Below, one piece after another: positions 35,637 to 44,263 of a stretch of DNA of 64,000 nucleotides (the stretch's first letter is position 1; each line of letters starts with the position of its first letter). The translations under genes and the position numbers were made by a program. The stretch spans positions 186,001 through 250,000 of the forward strand of contig NZ_JAAKGI010000003.1 in NCBI RefSeq assembly GCF_011762485.1. The letters are read 5' to 3'. The DNA comes from Yeosuana marina (GTDB lineage Bacteria > Bacteroidota > Bacteroidia > Flavobacteriales > Flavobacteriaceae). Under the pieces are notes generated by a model. That model did not search any database, was not told the DNA's origin, and saw only the letters and a program-made list of their open reading frames with translations.

Positions 35637-35667
35637 AAAACTCTGTATCATTACAACACAGAGTTTT
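35637..35667 (-). terminator. Hairpin downstream of the response regulator gene
   Basis: Ten-base perfect inverted repeat AAAACTCTGT / ACAGAGTTTT with an 11-nt loop. It lies ~90 bases beyond the primary terminator and may be a back-up terminator; the T-run is short. Confidence 0.4.
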
Positions 35668-35724
35668 CGTAAATTCTCCCTAAGAATTAATTAATAGCAC
35701 TGTAAAGATATGTTTTAGCATTGT

Positions 35725-35756
35725 AAAAAAAAATACGCACTTATGCGTATTTTTTA
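35725..35756 (-). terminator. Rho-independent terminator of the response regulator gene
   Basis: Stem AAAATACGCA / TGCGTATTTT with a CTTA loop, overlapping the stop codon of the gene that reads into it. Confidence 0.8.
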
Positions 35757-36377
35757 AAATTGTTCCTTGTTTAAATTGGCCCAAACAGAAAGAGACATGG
35801 GTTTGTTGTCTAATTTTAGCTTAGCAATTATATGACTTCTGTGTTTATGAATTGTTTTTATTGAAACCGATAATTCCTCTGCTATTTCTTGACTAGTCTT
35901 ATTCGCAGCAATTAGCTTTATAACCTTTTTTTCAGTTTTAGTTAATATGTTTAAAGCATCATCACTTGAAGTGCTTTTTTTAAGATGACTTTCAATTTCT
36001 TTACTAAAATAGGGTTCATTTTTTAGAAGGTGCTGGATACAAATTTCAATTTCCTCAATAGCCAATTCTTTTAAAATATAACCATAAACATTAAGAGATC
36101 TCGCTTGCTCGTATAATTCTTCTTCCTGATCAAAGGTTATTAAAATAATCTTAGTGCTTAACTTGTTCTTTTGGCAATCTTCAGCAATTTCTAATCCTGT
36201 TTTATGCGGCATCCTTATATCAAGAATGGCAATATCGGGTTTTAGTTTCACTATTAAATTATAGGCGCTTTGTCCATCTTCAGCAACACCAATAATGTTA
36301 AAGCCTTTCGACGTTAAAAAATCACTCAGACCTCTTAGCAGAAGAGGGTGATCATCTGCGATTACTATTGAATTCAT
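35754..36377 (-). CDS. NarL/FixJ-type response regulator (orphan)
   Basis: 207 aa. Receiver domain (~1-118) with acidic pair Asp8-Asp9, phospho-acceptor Asp53 (AILDIRMP), Thr in ILITF and Lys107 in GYILKE. C-terminal LuxR-type HTH (~140-200): LTKTEKKVIKLIAANKTSQE then IKTIHKHRSHIIAKL. It binds DNA when phosphorylated. No histidine kinase gene is adjacent, so its partner must be encoded elsewhere and its targets are unknown. Transcribed alone, with its own terminator. Confidence 0.92.
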   Translation of the reverse strand: MNSIVIADDHPLLLRGLSDFLTSKGFNIIGVAEDGQSAYNLIVKLKPDIAILDIRMPHKTGLEIAEDCQKNKLSTKIILITFDQEEELYEQARSLNVYGYILKELAIEEIEICIQHLLKNEPYFSKEIESHLKKSTSSDDALNILTKTEKKVIKLIAANKTSQEIAEELSVSIKTIHKHRSHIIAKLKLDNKPMSLSVWANLNKEQF

Positions 36378-36424
36378 TCATTTAAGGGATTAAAGACCAT
36401 AAATGTAAGAATTTTGTTATTTAA

Positions 36425-36868
36425 TTAAGGCTTTAGGTACAAATATTTCTTTTCATAATCTATAATGCCCTTACCTTTTTTTAAAATATCGGCACCAATA
36501 ATTCCATCTACAGGCTCTGAATTATGATTAACCAGAGCTGTATTTACATGAGTTAGATTGAATAAAATTAAAACAACATTTTTTTTCTTCCACTTACCAA
36601 TTTTAATATTGTTTTTTTGAGAAATTTGAGTTTCCATATCTATGGCACCAGCACCAGCAGCTTTAATAACAGATTCTTCCGCAGCAAGCTTAAATGTTTC
36701 AATAGCTTCTAAGCCAACGCAAGAGCTGGAAGCGCCCGTGTCTAATATAAAACGACCTTTTACACCATTAATAGTTGCTTTCAACTCGAAGTGATCTGTT
36801 TTAGCAAGTTTAAGTTTTATTTTAATATATCCTTTTTCAAGAAGGAATTCAGAAAGTGATTGCATCAA
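36425..36868 (-). CDS. Retropepsin-like aspartyl protease family protein
   Basis: 147 aa, one retropepsin-like fold: catalytic motif FILDTGASSS (Asp43) and the second-half motif GIIGADILKKGKGIIDYE. Such single-domain bacterial proteins would have to dimerise to form an active site. No signal peptide, so probably cytoplasmic. Met2 may be the true start. Substrate unknown. Confidence 0.83.
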   Translation of the reverse strand: MMQSLSEFLLEKGYIKIKLKLAKTDHFELKATINGVKGRFILDTGASSSCVGLEAIETFKLAAEESVIKAAGAGAIDMETQISQKNNIKIGKWKKKNVVLILFNLTHVNTALVNHNSEPVDGIIGADILKKGKGIIDYEKKYLYLKP

Positions 36869-36881
36869 AATTAATTTTAAA

Positions 36882-36889
36882 CAAAGATA
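36882..36889 (-). promoter_or_regulatory. Putative -7 element of the retropepsin-like gene
   Basis: Minus-strand TATCTTTG matches TAnnTTTG, about 14 bases before the ATG; no good -33 element seen. Confidence 0.4.
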
Positions 36890-36952
36890 CTCATGTAAAA
36901 CAATTATTTTTGTTGCTAGAATAACGATTATAATTTTTTTAACTTACCATTA

Positions 36953-37720
36953 GTGATACTAACAGATACACATACACATTTATACAGCGAGGATTTTGAT
37001 GAAGACCGCAAAGAAATGATAGAGCGCGCTATTCAATCAAATGTTACGCGATTTTTTATTCCTGCTATAGATTCAACATATACAGCATCAATGCTTGAGT
37101 TAGAAAAGGAATTCCCCAATAATATTTTTTTAATGATGGGCTTGCATCCAACTCATGTTAAAGACAACTATAAGGAGGAATTAAAACATGTAGAAGACAT
37201 GTTTGCTAAACGACCATTTTATGCTGTTGGTGAAATAGGGATAGATTTGTATTGGGATCAGTCAACATTGCAAATTCAGCAAGAAGCGTTTAGGTATCAA
37301 ATTAAATTAGCAAAAAAATATAAGCTGCCCATTGTTATTCACTGTAGAGAAGCTTTTAATGAAGTTTTTGAAGTTTTAGAAGAAGAAAAGGATAGTGATT
37401 TATTTGGTATTTTTCATTGCTTTACGGGTTCAATAGAGCAAGCACATCAAGCGATGTCTTATAATATGAAATTAGGAATAGGTGGCGTTGTAACTTTTAA
37501 AAACGGTAAAATTGATCAATTTTTAAATCAAATTGATTTGAAACATATTGTTTTAGAAACAGATGCCCCATATCTAGCCCCTGCACCATACAGAGGAAAA
37601 CGTAATGAAAGTCTCTATATATTAAAGGTATTGGAAAAACTATCAGAAATCTACAATATATCCAAAGAAGAAATAGCACGTATTACTACCCAAAATTCTA
37701 AACAGATTTTTAAAATTTAA
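36953..37720 (+). CDS. TatD-family metal-dependent hydrolase (DNase)
   Basis: 255 aa TIM-barrel metallohydrolase. Metal ligands: TDTHTHL (His7, His9), VGEIGID, VIHCREA, GIFHCFTG and VLETDAPYLAPAP, all in the family order. The start is GTG: it gives the family-typical MILTDTHTHL and no in-frame ATG precedes it. Probably acts as a 3'-5' DNA exonuclease or D-aminoacyl-tRNA deacylase-like enzyme in the cytoplasm. The asparaginase gene starts 3 bases after its stop. Confidence 0.93.
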   Translation: MILTDTHTHLYSEDFDEDRKEMIERAIQSNVTRFFIPAIDSTYTASMLELEKEFPNNIFLMMGLHPTHVKDNYKEELKHVEDMFAKRPFYAVGEIGIDLYWDQSTLQIQQEAFRYQIKLAKKYKLPIVIHCREAFNEVFEVLEEEKDSDLFGIFHCFTGSIEQAHQAMSYNMKLGIGGVVTFKNGKIDQFLNQIDLKHIVLETDAPYLAPAPYRGKRNESLYILKVLEKLSEIYNISKEEIARITTQNSKQIFKI

Positions 37721-37723
37721 AGA

Positions 37724-38755
37724 ATGAGTACATCAAGTCCAAACATACTCCTCATATATACTGGAGGAACAATAGGTATGATAAAAGACTTTAAAACAGG
37801 AGCGCTAAGAGCTTTTGATTTTAAAAATCTTTTAAAACGAATTCCAGAACTTCAGTTACTCGATTGTAAAATTGATACGATTTCTTTTGAAACACCTATT
37901 GATTCAAGTAATATGAATCCAGAGTATTGGGTTCAAATTGCCGAAATAATAGAAACCAATTACAACCTATTTGATGGGTTTGTTGTGCTACACGGAAGCG
38001 ATACCATGAGTTATACGGCTTCAGCATTAAGTTTTATGTTAGAAAACTTAGCAAAACCGGTTGTCTTTACAGGGTCACAATTACCTATTGGCGATTTACG
38101 AACCGACGCTAAAGAAAATTTAATTACGTCTATTCAAGTTGCTTCTATGCAATATGCAAATAAACCAATCATTAAAGAGGTGTGCTTATATTTTGAATAC
38201 AAATTGTATAGAGGTAATCGAACAACTAAAATTAATGCAGAACATTTTGAAGCCTTTGCCTCATTAAATTATCCCGATTTGGCTGAATCAGGCGTTCATT
38301 TAAAAATTAATAAGACATATTTATTTAAACCAAATTTAAAAAAGTCACTCATAGTTCATAAAAATTTAGATACAAACATCGCACTGGTTAAATTATTTCC
38401 TGGAATTACAGAAGTATTACTAAATAATATATGTAATACGCCAAATTTAAAAGGCATTATTTTAGAAACCTATGGAGCAGGAAACTGTACTACCGAAAAA
38501 TGGTTCATTAATTTACTTGAAAAAACCATCAAAAATGGGATACATATTATTAATATAACACAATGTTCTGGCGGAAGTGTTATAATGGGACACTACGAAA
38601 CTAGCGAACAATTAATAAAAGCAGGTGTAATTTCAGGAAAAGACATTACTACGGAAGCTGCAATTTGTAAGTTAATGTATATGTTAGGGCAAAATATCTC
38701 CTCTAATGTATTCAAAACCATATATGAAACCTCTCTAAGAGGAGAATTGTCTTAA
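37724..38755 (+). CDS. ansA: Type I (cytoplasmic) L-asparaginase
   Basis: Hydrolyses asparagine to aspartate and ammonia. 343 aa, no signal peptide, so of the cytoplasmic low-affinity type. First catalytic motif IYTGGTIGM (Thr16); second LHGSDTMSYTASAL (Asp93-Thr94); later GTG-like block LKGIILETYGAGN and TQCSGGSV. It lies 3 bases downstream of the TatD gene and is likely translated from the same mRNA. No terminator is obvious before the tRNA gene. Confidence 0.93.
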   Translation: MSTSSPNILLIYTGGTIGMIKDFKTGALRAFDFKNLLKRIPELQLLDCKIDTISFETPIDSSNMNPEYWVQIAEIIETNYNLFDGFVVLHGSDTMSYTASALSFMLENLAKPVVFTGSQLPIGDLRTDAKENLITSIQVASMQYANKPIIKEVCLYFEYKLYRGNRTTKINAEHFEAFASLNYPDLAESGVHLKINKTYLFKPNLKKSLIVHKNLDTNIALVKLFPGITEVLLNNICNTPNLKGIILETYGAGNCTTEKWFINLLEKTIKNGIHIINITQCSGGSVIMGHYETSEQLIKAGVISGKDITTEAAICKLMYMLGQNISSNVFKTIYETSLRGELS

Positions 38756-38830
38756 AATTAACGGATAAAGTTTTACCATTTAACAAATTTTTTGTTATTT
38801 GAGTCCTCGTAATTGAGTATATTGAAATAC

Positions 38831-38918
38831 AGAGAGGTGGCCGAGTGGTCGAAGGCGCACGCCTGGAAAGTGTGTATACGTCAAAAGCGTATCGAGGGTT
38901 CGAATCCCTTCCTCTCTG
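38831..38918 (+). tRNA. tRNA-Ser (anticodon GGA)
   Basis: 88-nt class II tRNA. Acceptor AGAGAGG pairs with CCTCTCT (38911-38917), discriminator G. Anticodon stem CACGC/GTGTG around loop CTGGAAA, anticodon GGA at 38865-38867. A long variable arm (ATACG...CGTAT) and T-arm GGGTTCGAATCCC mark tRNA-Ser. CCA is not encoded. No integrase or attachment-site duplication is seen beside it. Confidence 0.97.
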
Positions 38919-38991
38919 CTGTTATTTTTATTTTTAATTACTTTTTTTTTATATCTTTAACACTTTAACTAATAAAATTAAGATCTAGAAC

Positions 38992-39762
38992 ATGAAAAGA
39001 TTATTTTCTATCCTAGCCATTTCAGGAATAATGGCATTCGGAACTGTTAATGCAACTACAAATGCAAACACATCTACTGCAACGACGGTAGTAACTACAA
39101 CCCAAGATGATGCTGCAGCACCTGCGGAAGAACTTGGTTTTCATCAAGAATTAAAAAAGCGTTTTATTGAAGGAGGTCCTGGATTTATGGGGATTGTATT
39201 ATTATGTTTAATTCTAGGATTAGCAATTGCTATTGAAAGAATTATCTTTTTAAATCTTTCAACTACAAACACAAAAAAATTAACATCAGAAGTTGAAGAA
39301 GCATTGTCTTCTGGCGGAATTGATGCAGCAAAAGAAGTTTGCAGAAACACAAAAGGACCTGTTGCTTCTATTTACTACCAAGGTTTAGATAGAACAGATG
39401 AAGGTTTAGAGGCTGTTGAAAAAGCTGTAGTAGCTTACGGTGGCGTTCAAATGGGACAATTAGAAAAAAATGTATCTTGGATATCATTATTTATCGCATT
39501 AGCTCCAATGTTAGGGTTCATGGGTACAGTAATAGGTATGATTCAAGCATTCGATAAAATTGAAGCTGCTGGAGATATGCAACCATCACTTGTTGCAGGA
39601 GGTATTAAAGTAGCACTTTTAACAACTGTATTTGGTTTAGTTGTTGCTATTATACTTCAAATTTTTTATAATTATATTATTGCTAAAATTGATAGTATTG
39701 TTAATGATATGGAAGATGCTTCTATAACATTAATGGATTTACTAATCAGACAAAAAAAGTAA
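38992..39762 (+). CDS. exbB: ExbB/TolQ/MotA-family proton channel
   Basis: 256 aa. N-terminal leader-like hydrophobic stretch (ILAISGIMAFGTVNA) and a Thr/Ala-rich linker, then three transmembrane helices: GFMGIVLLCLILGLAIAIER, ISLFIALAPMLGFMGTVIGM and GIKVALLTTVFGLVVAIIL. It forms the proton-conducting motor that energises TonB receptors such as the two in this window. First gene of a four-gene set: exbB, an unknown membrane gene, exbD, exbD. Confidence 0.94.
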   Translation: MKRLFSILAISGIMAFGTVNATTNANTSTATTVVTTTQDDAAAPAEELGFHQELKKRFIEGGPGFMGIVLLCLILGLAIAIERIIFLNLSTTNTKKLTSEVEEALSSGGIDAAKEVCRNTKGPVASIYYQGLDRTDEGLEAVEKAVVAYGGVQMGQLEKNVSWISLFIALAPMLGFMGTVIGMIQAFDKIEAAGDMQPSLVAGGIKVALLTTVFGLVVAIILQIFYNYIIAKIDSIVNDMEDASITLMDLLIRQKK

Positions 39763-39780
39763 TAATTTAAAAACACAATT

Positions 39781-40224
39781 ATGATGTCAAAAAAATTATC
39801 AACTATATTTGTTGGAATTGTAGGCGTACTTTCAATCATCTTTCTTGCTATGATAATAGGAACAGGTGATACGGCTATAAAAGCTGGCGAATCTAGCGGA
39901 ACAGTAAACACCTTTATGTATATTGCTTATGCTATTTTAATTGTTACAATAGCTTTAGTACTTATATTTACATTAAAGGGCTTGTTTACAAATACAGCTA
40001 CATTAAAAAGTACATTAATTGGCGTTGGCGCTTTTCTAGTCGTTTTAATCATATCGTATGCCGTTTCTGGTGGAGACACTAAAGAATATCTTTATGGAGG
40101 TGTGCCAGCAACAGAAACTGCATCTCATTTGGTAGGAGCTGGAATTGTTGCATTTTACATATTGATAGTGGGAACAATTGTTGCCATGCTAATGGCTGGA
40201 GTAAAAAACCTATTTAATAAATAA
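39781..40224 (+). CDS. Membrane protein of unknown function in the exbB-exbD operon
   Basis: 147 aa with four strongly hydrophobic segments (IVGVLSIIFLAMIIGTG, YIAYAILIVTIALVLIFTL, LIGVGAFLVVLIISYAV, GIVAFYILIVGTIVAMLMAG). It has no ExbB, ExbD or TonB motif. Tightly packed between exbB (18-base gap) and exbD (4-base gap), so it is probably a subunit or assembly factor of this TonB motor. Met2 is an equally good start. Function not known to me. Confidence 0.75.
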   Translation: MMSKKLSTIFVGIVGVLSIIFLAMIIGTGDTAIKAGESSGTVNTFMYIAYAILIVTIALVLIFTLKGLFTNTATLKSTLIGVGAFLVVLIISYAVSGGDTKEYLYGGVPATETASHLVGAGIVAFYILIVGTIVAMLMAGVKNLFNK

Positions 40225-40228
40225 TATT

Positions 40229-40816
40229 ATGGCAAAAAGAGCAGCACCAGAAGTTAATGCAGGCTCCATGGCCGACATAGCATTTCTATTATTAATTTTT
40301 TTCTTGGTAACCACAACTATAGAGACAGATACGGGTATTAACCGTAAATTACCACCTGTTGATGACAACCAAGAAGATGTTATTATTAAACAAAAAAATA
40401 TTTTCACTGTAAATATTAATAGAAATGATGATTTGCTAGTAGAGGATGAAAGGATGAAACTTAAGGATTTGAGAGCAGCCGCCGTTAAATTTTTAGATAA
40501 CGGAGGCGACGGAACTTGTAATTACTGTAATGGAAAGAAAGACCCAAGTTCTTCAGATAATCCAGATAAAGCGATTATATCTCTAAAAAATGATAGGGAA
40601 ACATCTTATAAGATGTTTGTAGCTGTAACAAATGAACTTGTAGCTGCTTATAACGATTTAAGGAATGCAAGGGCTAAGTCATTGTATGGAAAATCTTTCA
40701 TTGAAATGCAAGCTGATTATGATAATGTGAACTGGGTAGGAAATAAAACTAAATTAAAGGAAAAATTAGAAAAGATTAAGGAAGAATATCCTATAAAACT
40801 TTCTGAAGTCCAATAA
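40229..40816 (+). CDS. exbD: ExbD-family biopolymer transport protein, CNYC-containing variant
   Basis: 195 aa. Short cytoplasmic N-terminus, one membrane helix with the essential Asp16 (SMADIAFLLLIFFLVTTTIE), then a periplasmic domain. It is longer than standard ExbD (~140 aa): residues ~85-120 carry an insertion with a Cys pair (GTCNYCNGKKDPSS) and the C-terminal ~60 residues are charged and helical. The cysteines could form a disulfide or bind metal. It works with the neighbouring ExbB. Confidence 0.9.
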   Translation: MAKRAAPEVNAGSMADIAFLLLIFFLVTTTIETDTGINRKLPPVDDNQEDVIIKQKNIFTVNINRNDDLLVEDERMKLKDLRAAAVKFLDNGGDGTCNYCNGKKDPSSSDNPDKAIISLKNDRETSYKMFVAVTNELVAAYNDLRNARAKSLYGKSFIEMQADYDNVNWVGNKTKLKEKLEKIKEEYPIKLSEVQ

Positions 40817-40840
40817 TTTTAAAGTTATAATACATTTTAT

Positions 40841-41314
40841 ATGGGTAAATTTAATAAGAAAAAAGGAGGCGAACTGCCAGCAATTTCGACAGCATCATTA
40901 CCAGATATTGTATTTATGTTATTATTCTTTTTTATGGTTGCAACGGTTATGAGAGAAAACACGTTGATGATTAAGAATGACTTACCATATGCAGATCAAG
41001 TTGAAAAACTAGATAAGAAGGATTTAGTAATGTATATTTATGCGGGTAAACCAAGTGATGCTTACAAGAATTTAGGTACAGAAACTAAAATTCAGCTCAA
41101 TGATAAATTTGCTGATGTTAGTGAAATAGCGGCTTTTATTGCTTCTGAACGCGCTTCCAAAAGAGAAGAATTAGTTCCTTTTTTAACAACTGCACTTAAA
41201 GTTGATAAAGATGCAAATATGGGAACGATAATGGATATTAAGCAAGAATTACGAAAAGTAAATGCGTTAAAAATTAATTACACCACTAAAAAAGGTGATG
41301 TTTTTAGCCATTAA
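40841..41314 (+). CDS. exbD: ExbD-family biopolymer transport protein (second copy)
   Basis: 157 aa. One membrane helix with Asp22 (SLPDIVFMLLFFFMVATVM) and a periplasmic domain. It differs clearly from the first ExbD (no Cys insertion), so the two probably form a heteromeric ExbD pair in one motor. Lysine-rich start MGKFNKKKGG. Last gene of the operon, 24 bases after the first exbD, followed by a terminator. Confidence 0.92.
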   Translation: MGKFNKKKGGELPAISTASLPDIVFMLLFFFMVATVMRENTLMIKNDLPYADQVEKLDKKDLVMYIYAGKPSDAYKNLGTETKIQLNDKFADVSEIAAFIASERASKREELVPFLTTALKVDKDANMGTIMDIKQELRKVNALKINYTTKKGDVFSH

Positions 41315-41340
41315 TTTTTAAATCTTAATTTTATATTATA

Positions 41341-41377
41341 AAAAGGTGTTTTGAAATATCAAAACACCTTTTTTTAT
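41341..41377 (+). terminator. Rho-independent terminator after the exb operon
   Basis: Stem AAAAGGTGTTTTGA paired with its complement ending in CACCTTTTTTT. It separates the exb genes from the PorT-like gene that starts at 41401. Confidence 0.9.
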
Positions 41378-41400
41378 ACTTTTATGTTTATATTCAAATT

Positions 41401-42093
41401 ATGAAATCTTTTGTTTGTGTTAGTATTTTTTTGATTAGTTTACAATGGTCTTTTTCGCAAGAGGCTGTTGGTAAACAAGTTGTTTCTTTATATAAAGAAG
41501 ACCAATTTTATATTGGAACAAGCTATAATTTATTAAGTAAAAAACCTGCCGATGTTTCCCAAAGTGGCTTTTCTATAGGGCTTCATTTAGGATTTATCAA
41601 AGATATGCCTATTAATAAAGATAGGAATATTGCAATAGGGATTGGATTGGGCTATTCTGCAAATTCATTTAATCAAAATTTATTAATTAATAAAGATAGC
41701 CAAGGAGTTTTAAATTACAGTATTTTATCTAGCACTGATACATATTCAAGAAACAAGTTTTCTGAACACTTAATAGAGATGCCATTTGAGTTTAGATGGC
41801 GTACATCAAATGCTACCGATTATAAATTTTGGCGTATCTATACTGGTTTTAAAATAGGGTATGTATTGGCAAGTACAACAAAACATGTAGGAGACTTAGG
41901 CAATTTAAAATATAAAGGGATTCAAGATTTTAATAATTTGCAGTATGGTTTAACCCTTTCTATAGGGTATAATACTTGGAATTTTTATACGTATTATGGA
42001 CTAAACCCACTGTTTTCTGGTAATGCAAAGATTGATGGAAAATCAATAGATATGAAAGCTGTAAAAATTGGTCTTATGTTTTATATTTTATAA
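41401..42093 (+). CDS. PorT-family outer-membrane beta-barrel protein
   Basis: 230 aa, signal peptide (...LQWSFSQ). The rest shows alternating amphipathic strands (FYIGTSYNLL, IAIGIGLGYSAN, EMPFEFRWRT, WRIYTGFKIGYVLA, MKAVKIGLMFYIL) typical of an eight- to ten-stranded barrel. It resembles PorT/SprT-type proteins linked to the type IX secretion system, often found near exbD genes in this phylum; that link is from memory and modest in strength. It lies 24 bases after a terminator, so it has its own weak promoter (TATGTTTA at 41383-41390). Confidence 0.7.
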   Translation: MKSFVCVSIFLISLQWSFSQEAVGKQVVSLYKEDQFYIGTSYNLLSKKPADVSQSGFSIGLHLGFIKDMPINKDRNIAIGIGLGYSANSFNQNLLINKDSQGVLNYSILSSTDTYSRNKFSEHLIEMPFEFRWRTSNATDYKFWRIYTGFKIGYVLASTTKHVGDLGNLKYKGIQDFNNLQYGLTLSIGYNTWNFYTYYGLNPLFSGNAKIDGKSIDMKAVKIGLMFYIL

Positions 42094-42693
42094 CCAATAT
42101 TTAAGTAGAATTAGCTGTGGGATAAGCCCTATAAAAAAACCAATAATCAATTCTATAAATGTATGCGCTTGCAAATGTAACCTTGAGGTTGCTATAGCAC
42201 CTATAATGATAAATAGTAATGCTAGGGTTCCATTAATATTGATGCTAAAATGAATGCTTAAAGCAATAAAAAACATCAAGACACCAGCAACTGATACCAT
42301 ATGAAGACTAGCTTTAAACTTTAGGATAACTAAAATTAAACACGTAAGTGTAGAGATTAATATACCTACAAAAAAGTAATACAGTTCAATAATTTGATTG
42401 GGTGTTATGATTCTATTTAGTACTAATAAAACAACAATACAATTAAGTAGTAAGGGTAAAATACGCTCTCTAGTTGTTTCTAAGTAGATTGTTTTTACTT
42501 TACCTAGTGTTTTTAGTAAAAAAAACAGTAGTATTGGTAAAATAATAGTGAGTATAAATAGAGAAATTAATTTGGCTTTAATAATGTCAATAGGAATATA
42601 TCGAGGTGATTTTGAGAAATAAAATATAACACCAAGTAGAGGCATTATTAAAGGATGAAAAAAAAATGAAATACTTTTTAGAACTTTATTCAT
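42088..42693 (-). CDS. Multi-pass membrane protein, degenerate PAP2-phosphatase-like
   Basis: 201 aa, about six hydrophobic segments. The motif SR-LHLQA-H-TFI-E (Ser170-Arg171, His177, Glu181) has the spacing of PAP2 motif 3 (SR-x5-H-x3-D) with Glu for Asp. The expected PSGH motif 2 is reduced to ASLH (~128-131) and motif 1 is not clear, so phosphatase activity is uncertain. It starts on the last base of rpoN (one-base overlap) and is translationally coupled to it. It converges with the PorT-like gene, overlapping by six bases. Confidence 0.7.
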   Translation of the reverse strand: MNKVLKSISFFFHPLIMPLLGVIFYFSKSPRYIPIDIIKAKLISLFILTIILPILLFFLLKTLGKVKTIYLETTRERILPLLLNCIVVLLVLNRIITPNQIIELYYFFVGILISTLTCLILVILKFKASLHMVSVAGVLMFFIALSIHFSININGTLALLFIIIGAIATSRLHLQAHTFIELIIGFFIGLIPQLILLKYWL

Positions 42694-44153
42694 TACATTT
42701 TTTTACGTAATCTAGCAACTGGAATATCCAATTGCTCTCTGTATTTAGCGACAGTGCGTCGAGCTATAGGATACCCTTTTTCTTTTAAAATAGCAGCTAA
42801 TGTTTCATCAGTTAGAGGCTTTCTTTTATCTTCTTCCTCAATAACTGTTTCTAAGATTTTTTTGATTTCTCTAGTTGATACATCTTCACCTTGATCATTC
42901 TTCATGGATTCAGAAAAGAATTCTTTTATAAGCTTGGTTCCGTAAGGAGTATCAACATATTTACTGTTAGCAACCCTAGATACCGTAGATACATCCATAT
43001 CAATTTCATCTGCAATATCTTTTAGAATCATGGGTTTTAAGTTACGTTCATCGCCAGTTAAAAAATACTCACTTTGGTAGTGCATAATAGCACTCATGGT
43101 AATAAATAATGTTTGTTGACGTTGTTTAATAGCTTCTATAAACCATTTTGCGGCATCTAGTTTTTGCTTAATAAACACAACAGCATCTTTTTGAGAACTT
43201 GATTTATCTTTAGAGTCTTTATAACCTTTTAGCATGTTATGATACTCTCTAGAGACGTGAAGTTCAGGGGCATTTCTTCCGTTGAGTGTTAATTCTAATT
43301 CTCCATCAACAATTTTAATGGCAAAATCAGGAACAACATGTTCAACAATACGATTATTTCCAGCGTAAGAACCACCAGGTTTGGGGTTTAAACGTTCAAT
43401 TTCGGAAATAGCATCTTTTAATTGAAGTTCAGAAATATCAAATTTTTGAATAAGCTTTTCGTAATGTTTTTTTGTAAACTGATCGAAAGCCTCATCAATA
43501 ATACGAGTTGCTAACTCAATATCTAAATTTTTTTCTTTTCTATGTAATTGAATACTTAAACATTCCTGAAGATTTCTAGCACCAACACCGGCAGGATCTA
43601 ACTGATGTACTAGGGATAAAACGTGTTCAATTTTTTCTTCGGTTGTAAAGACGTTCTGTGTGAAGGCTAAATCGTCCATAATATCAGATAAAGAACGACG
43701 AATATAGCCGCTATCATCAACACTTCCAACTAAAAATTCAGCAATATCACGCTCTTCATCAGAAAGTCTATAGGTGTTTAATTGATCGATTAAATATTGA
43801 GTAAATGAAGTTCCAGCAGCATAAGGAATTGTTTTTTCCTCATCATCAATGCTATAATTGCTGGTTTGTGTTCTGTAATCAGGTACTTCATCATCACTTA
43901 AATACTCATCAACATTAATGTCTTCGGCATTTATTGATTCTCCATCATTAAAATCATCTGTAGTATTGTCTAAATCAGAATCATAGTTATCTTCTATATC
44001 TTCTTTTCCGCCTTCGAGAGCCGGGTTTTCTTCTAATTCTTGCTTTAAGCGTTGCTCAAAAGCTTGTGTAGGCAACTGAATCAATTTCATTAATTGAATT
44101 TGTTGCGGTGACAACTTTTGCGATAATTTAAACTGTAATTGTTGCTTAAGCAT
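42693..44153 (-). CDS. rpoN: RNA polymerase sigma-54 factor
   Basis: 486 aa. Region I (~1-50) is Gln/Leu-rich (LQFKLSQKLSPQQIQLMKLI); an acidic region II follows (~50-110, many Asp/Glu); core-binding region in the middle; C-terminal DNA-binding part with the RpoN box ARRTVAKYRE near residue 470, which recognises -24 promoters. It needs an AAA+ activator, not seen in this window. First gene of a two-gene unit with the PAP2-like gene. Confidence 0.96.
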   Translation of the reverse strand: MLKQQLQFKLSQKLSPQQIQLMKLIQLPTQAFEQRLKQELEENPALEGGKEDIEDNYDSDLDNTTDDFNDGESINAEDINVDEYLSDDEVPDYRTQTSNYSIDDEEKTIPYAAGTSFTQYLIDQLNTYRLSDEERDIAEFLVGSVDDSGYIRRSLSDIMDDLAFTQNVFTTEEKIEHVLSLVHQLDPAGVGARNLQECLSIQLHRKEKNLDIELATRIIDEAFDQFTKKHYEKLIQKFDISELQLKDAISEIERLNPKPGGSYAGNNRIVEHVVPDFAIKIVDGELELTLNGRNAPELHVSREYHNMLKGYKDSKDKSSSQKDAVVFIKQKLDAAKWFIEAIKQRQQTLFITMSAIMHYQSEYFLTGDERNLKPMILKDIADEIDMDVSTVSRVANSKYVDTPYGTKLIKEFFSESMKNDQGEDVSTREIKKILETVIEEEDKRKPLTDETLAAILKEKGYPIARRTVAKYREQLDIPVARLRKKM

Positions 44154-44263
44154 ATTTAAAAACTAGTTAAGATAAATGTATAAAAATTCTATTAACTAAG
44201 TGTTAAAAGAGATTTGTTTAAAATAAAACGACGTTAGAATTATTTTGTTACAAAATCTTTAAA

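Noticed and set aside
38831..38918. tRNA-Ser as an integration site
   Set aside because: No integrase, no duplicated 3' tRNA end and only core genes on both sides.
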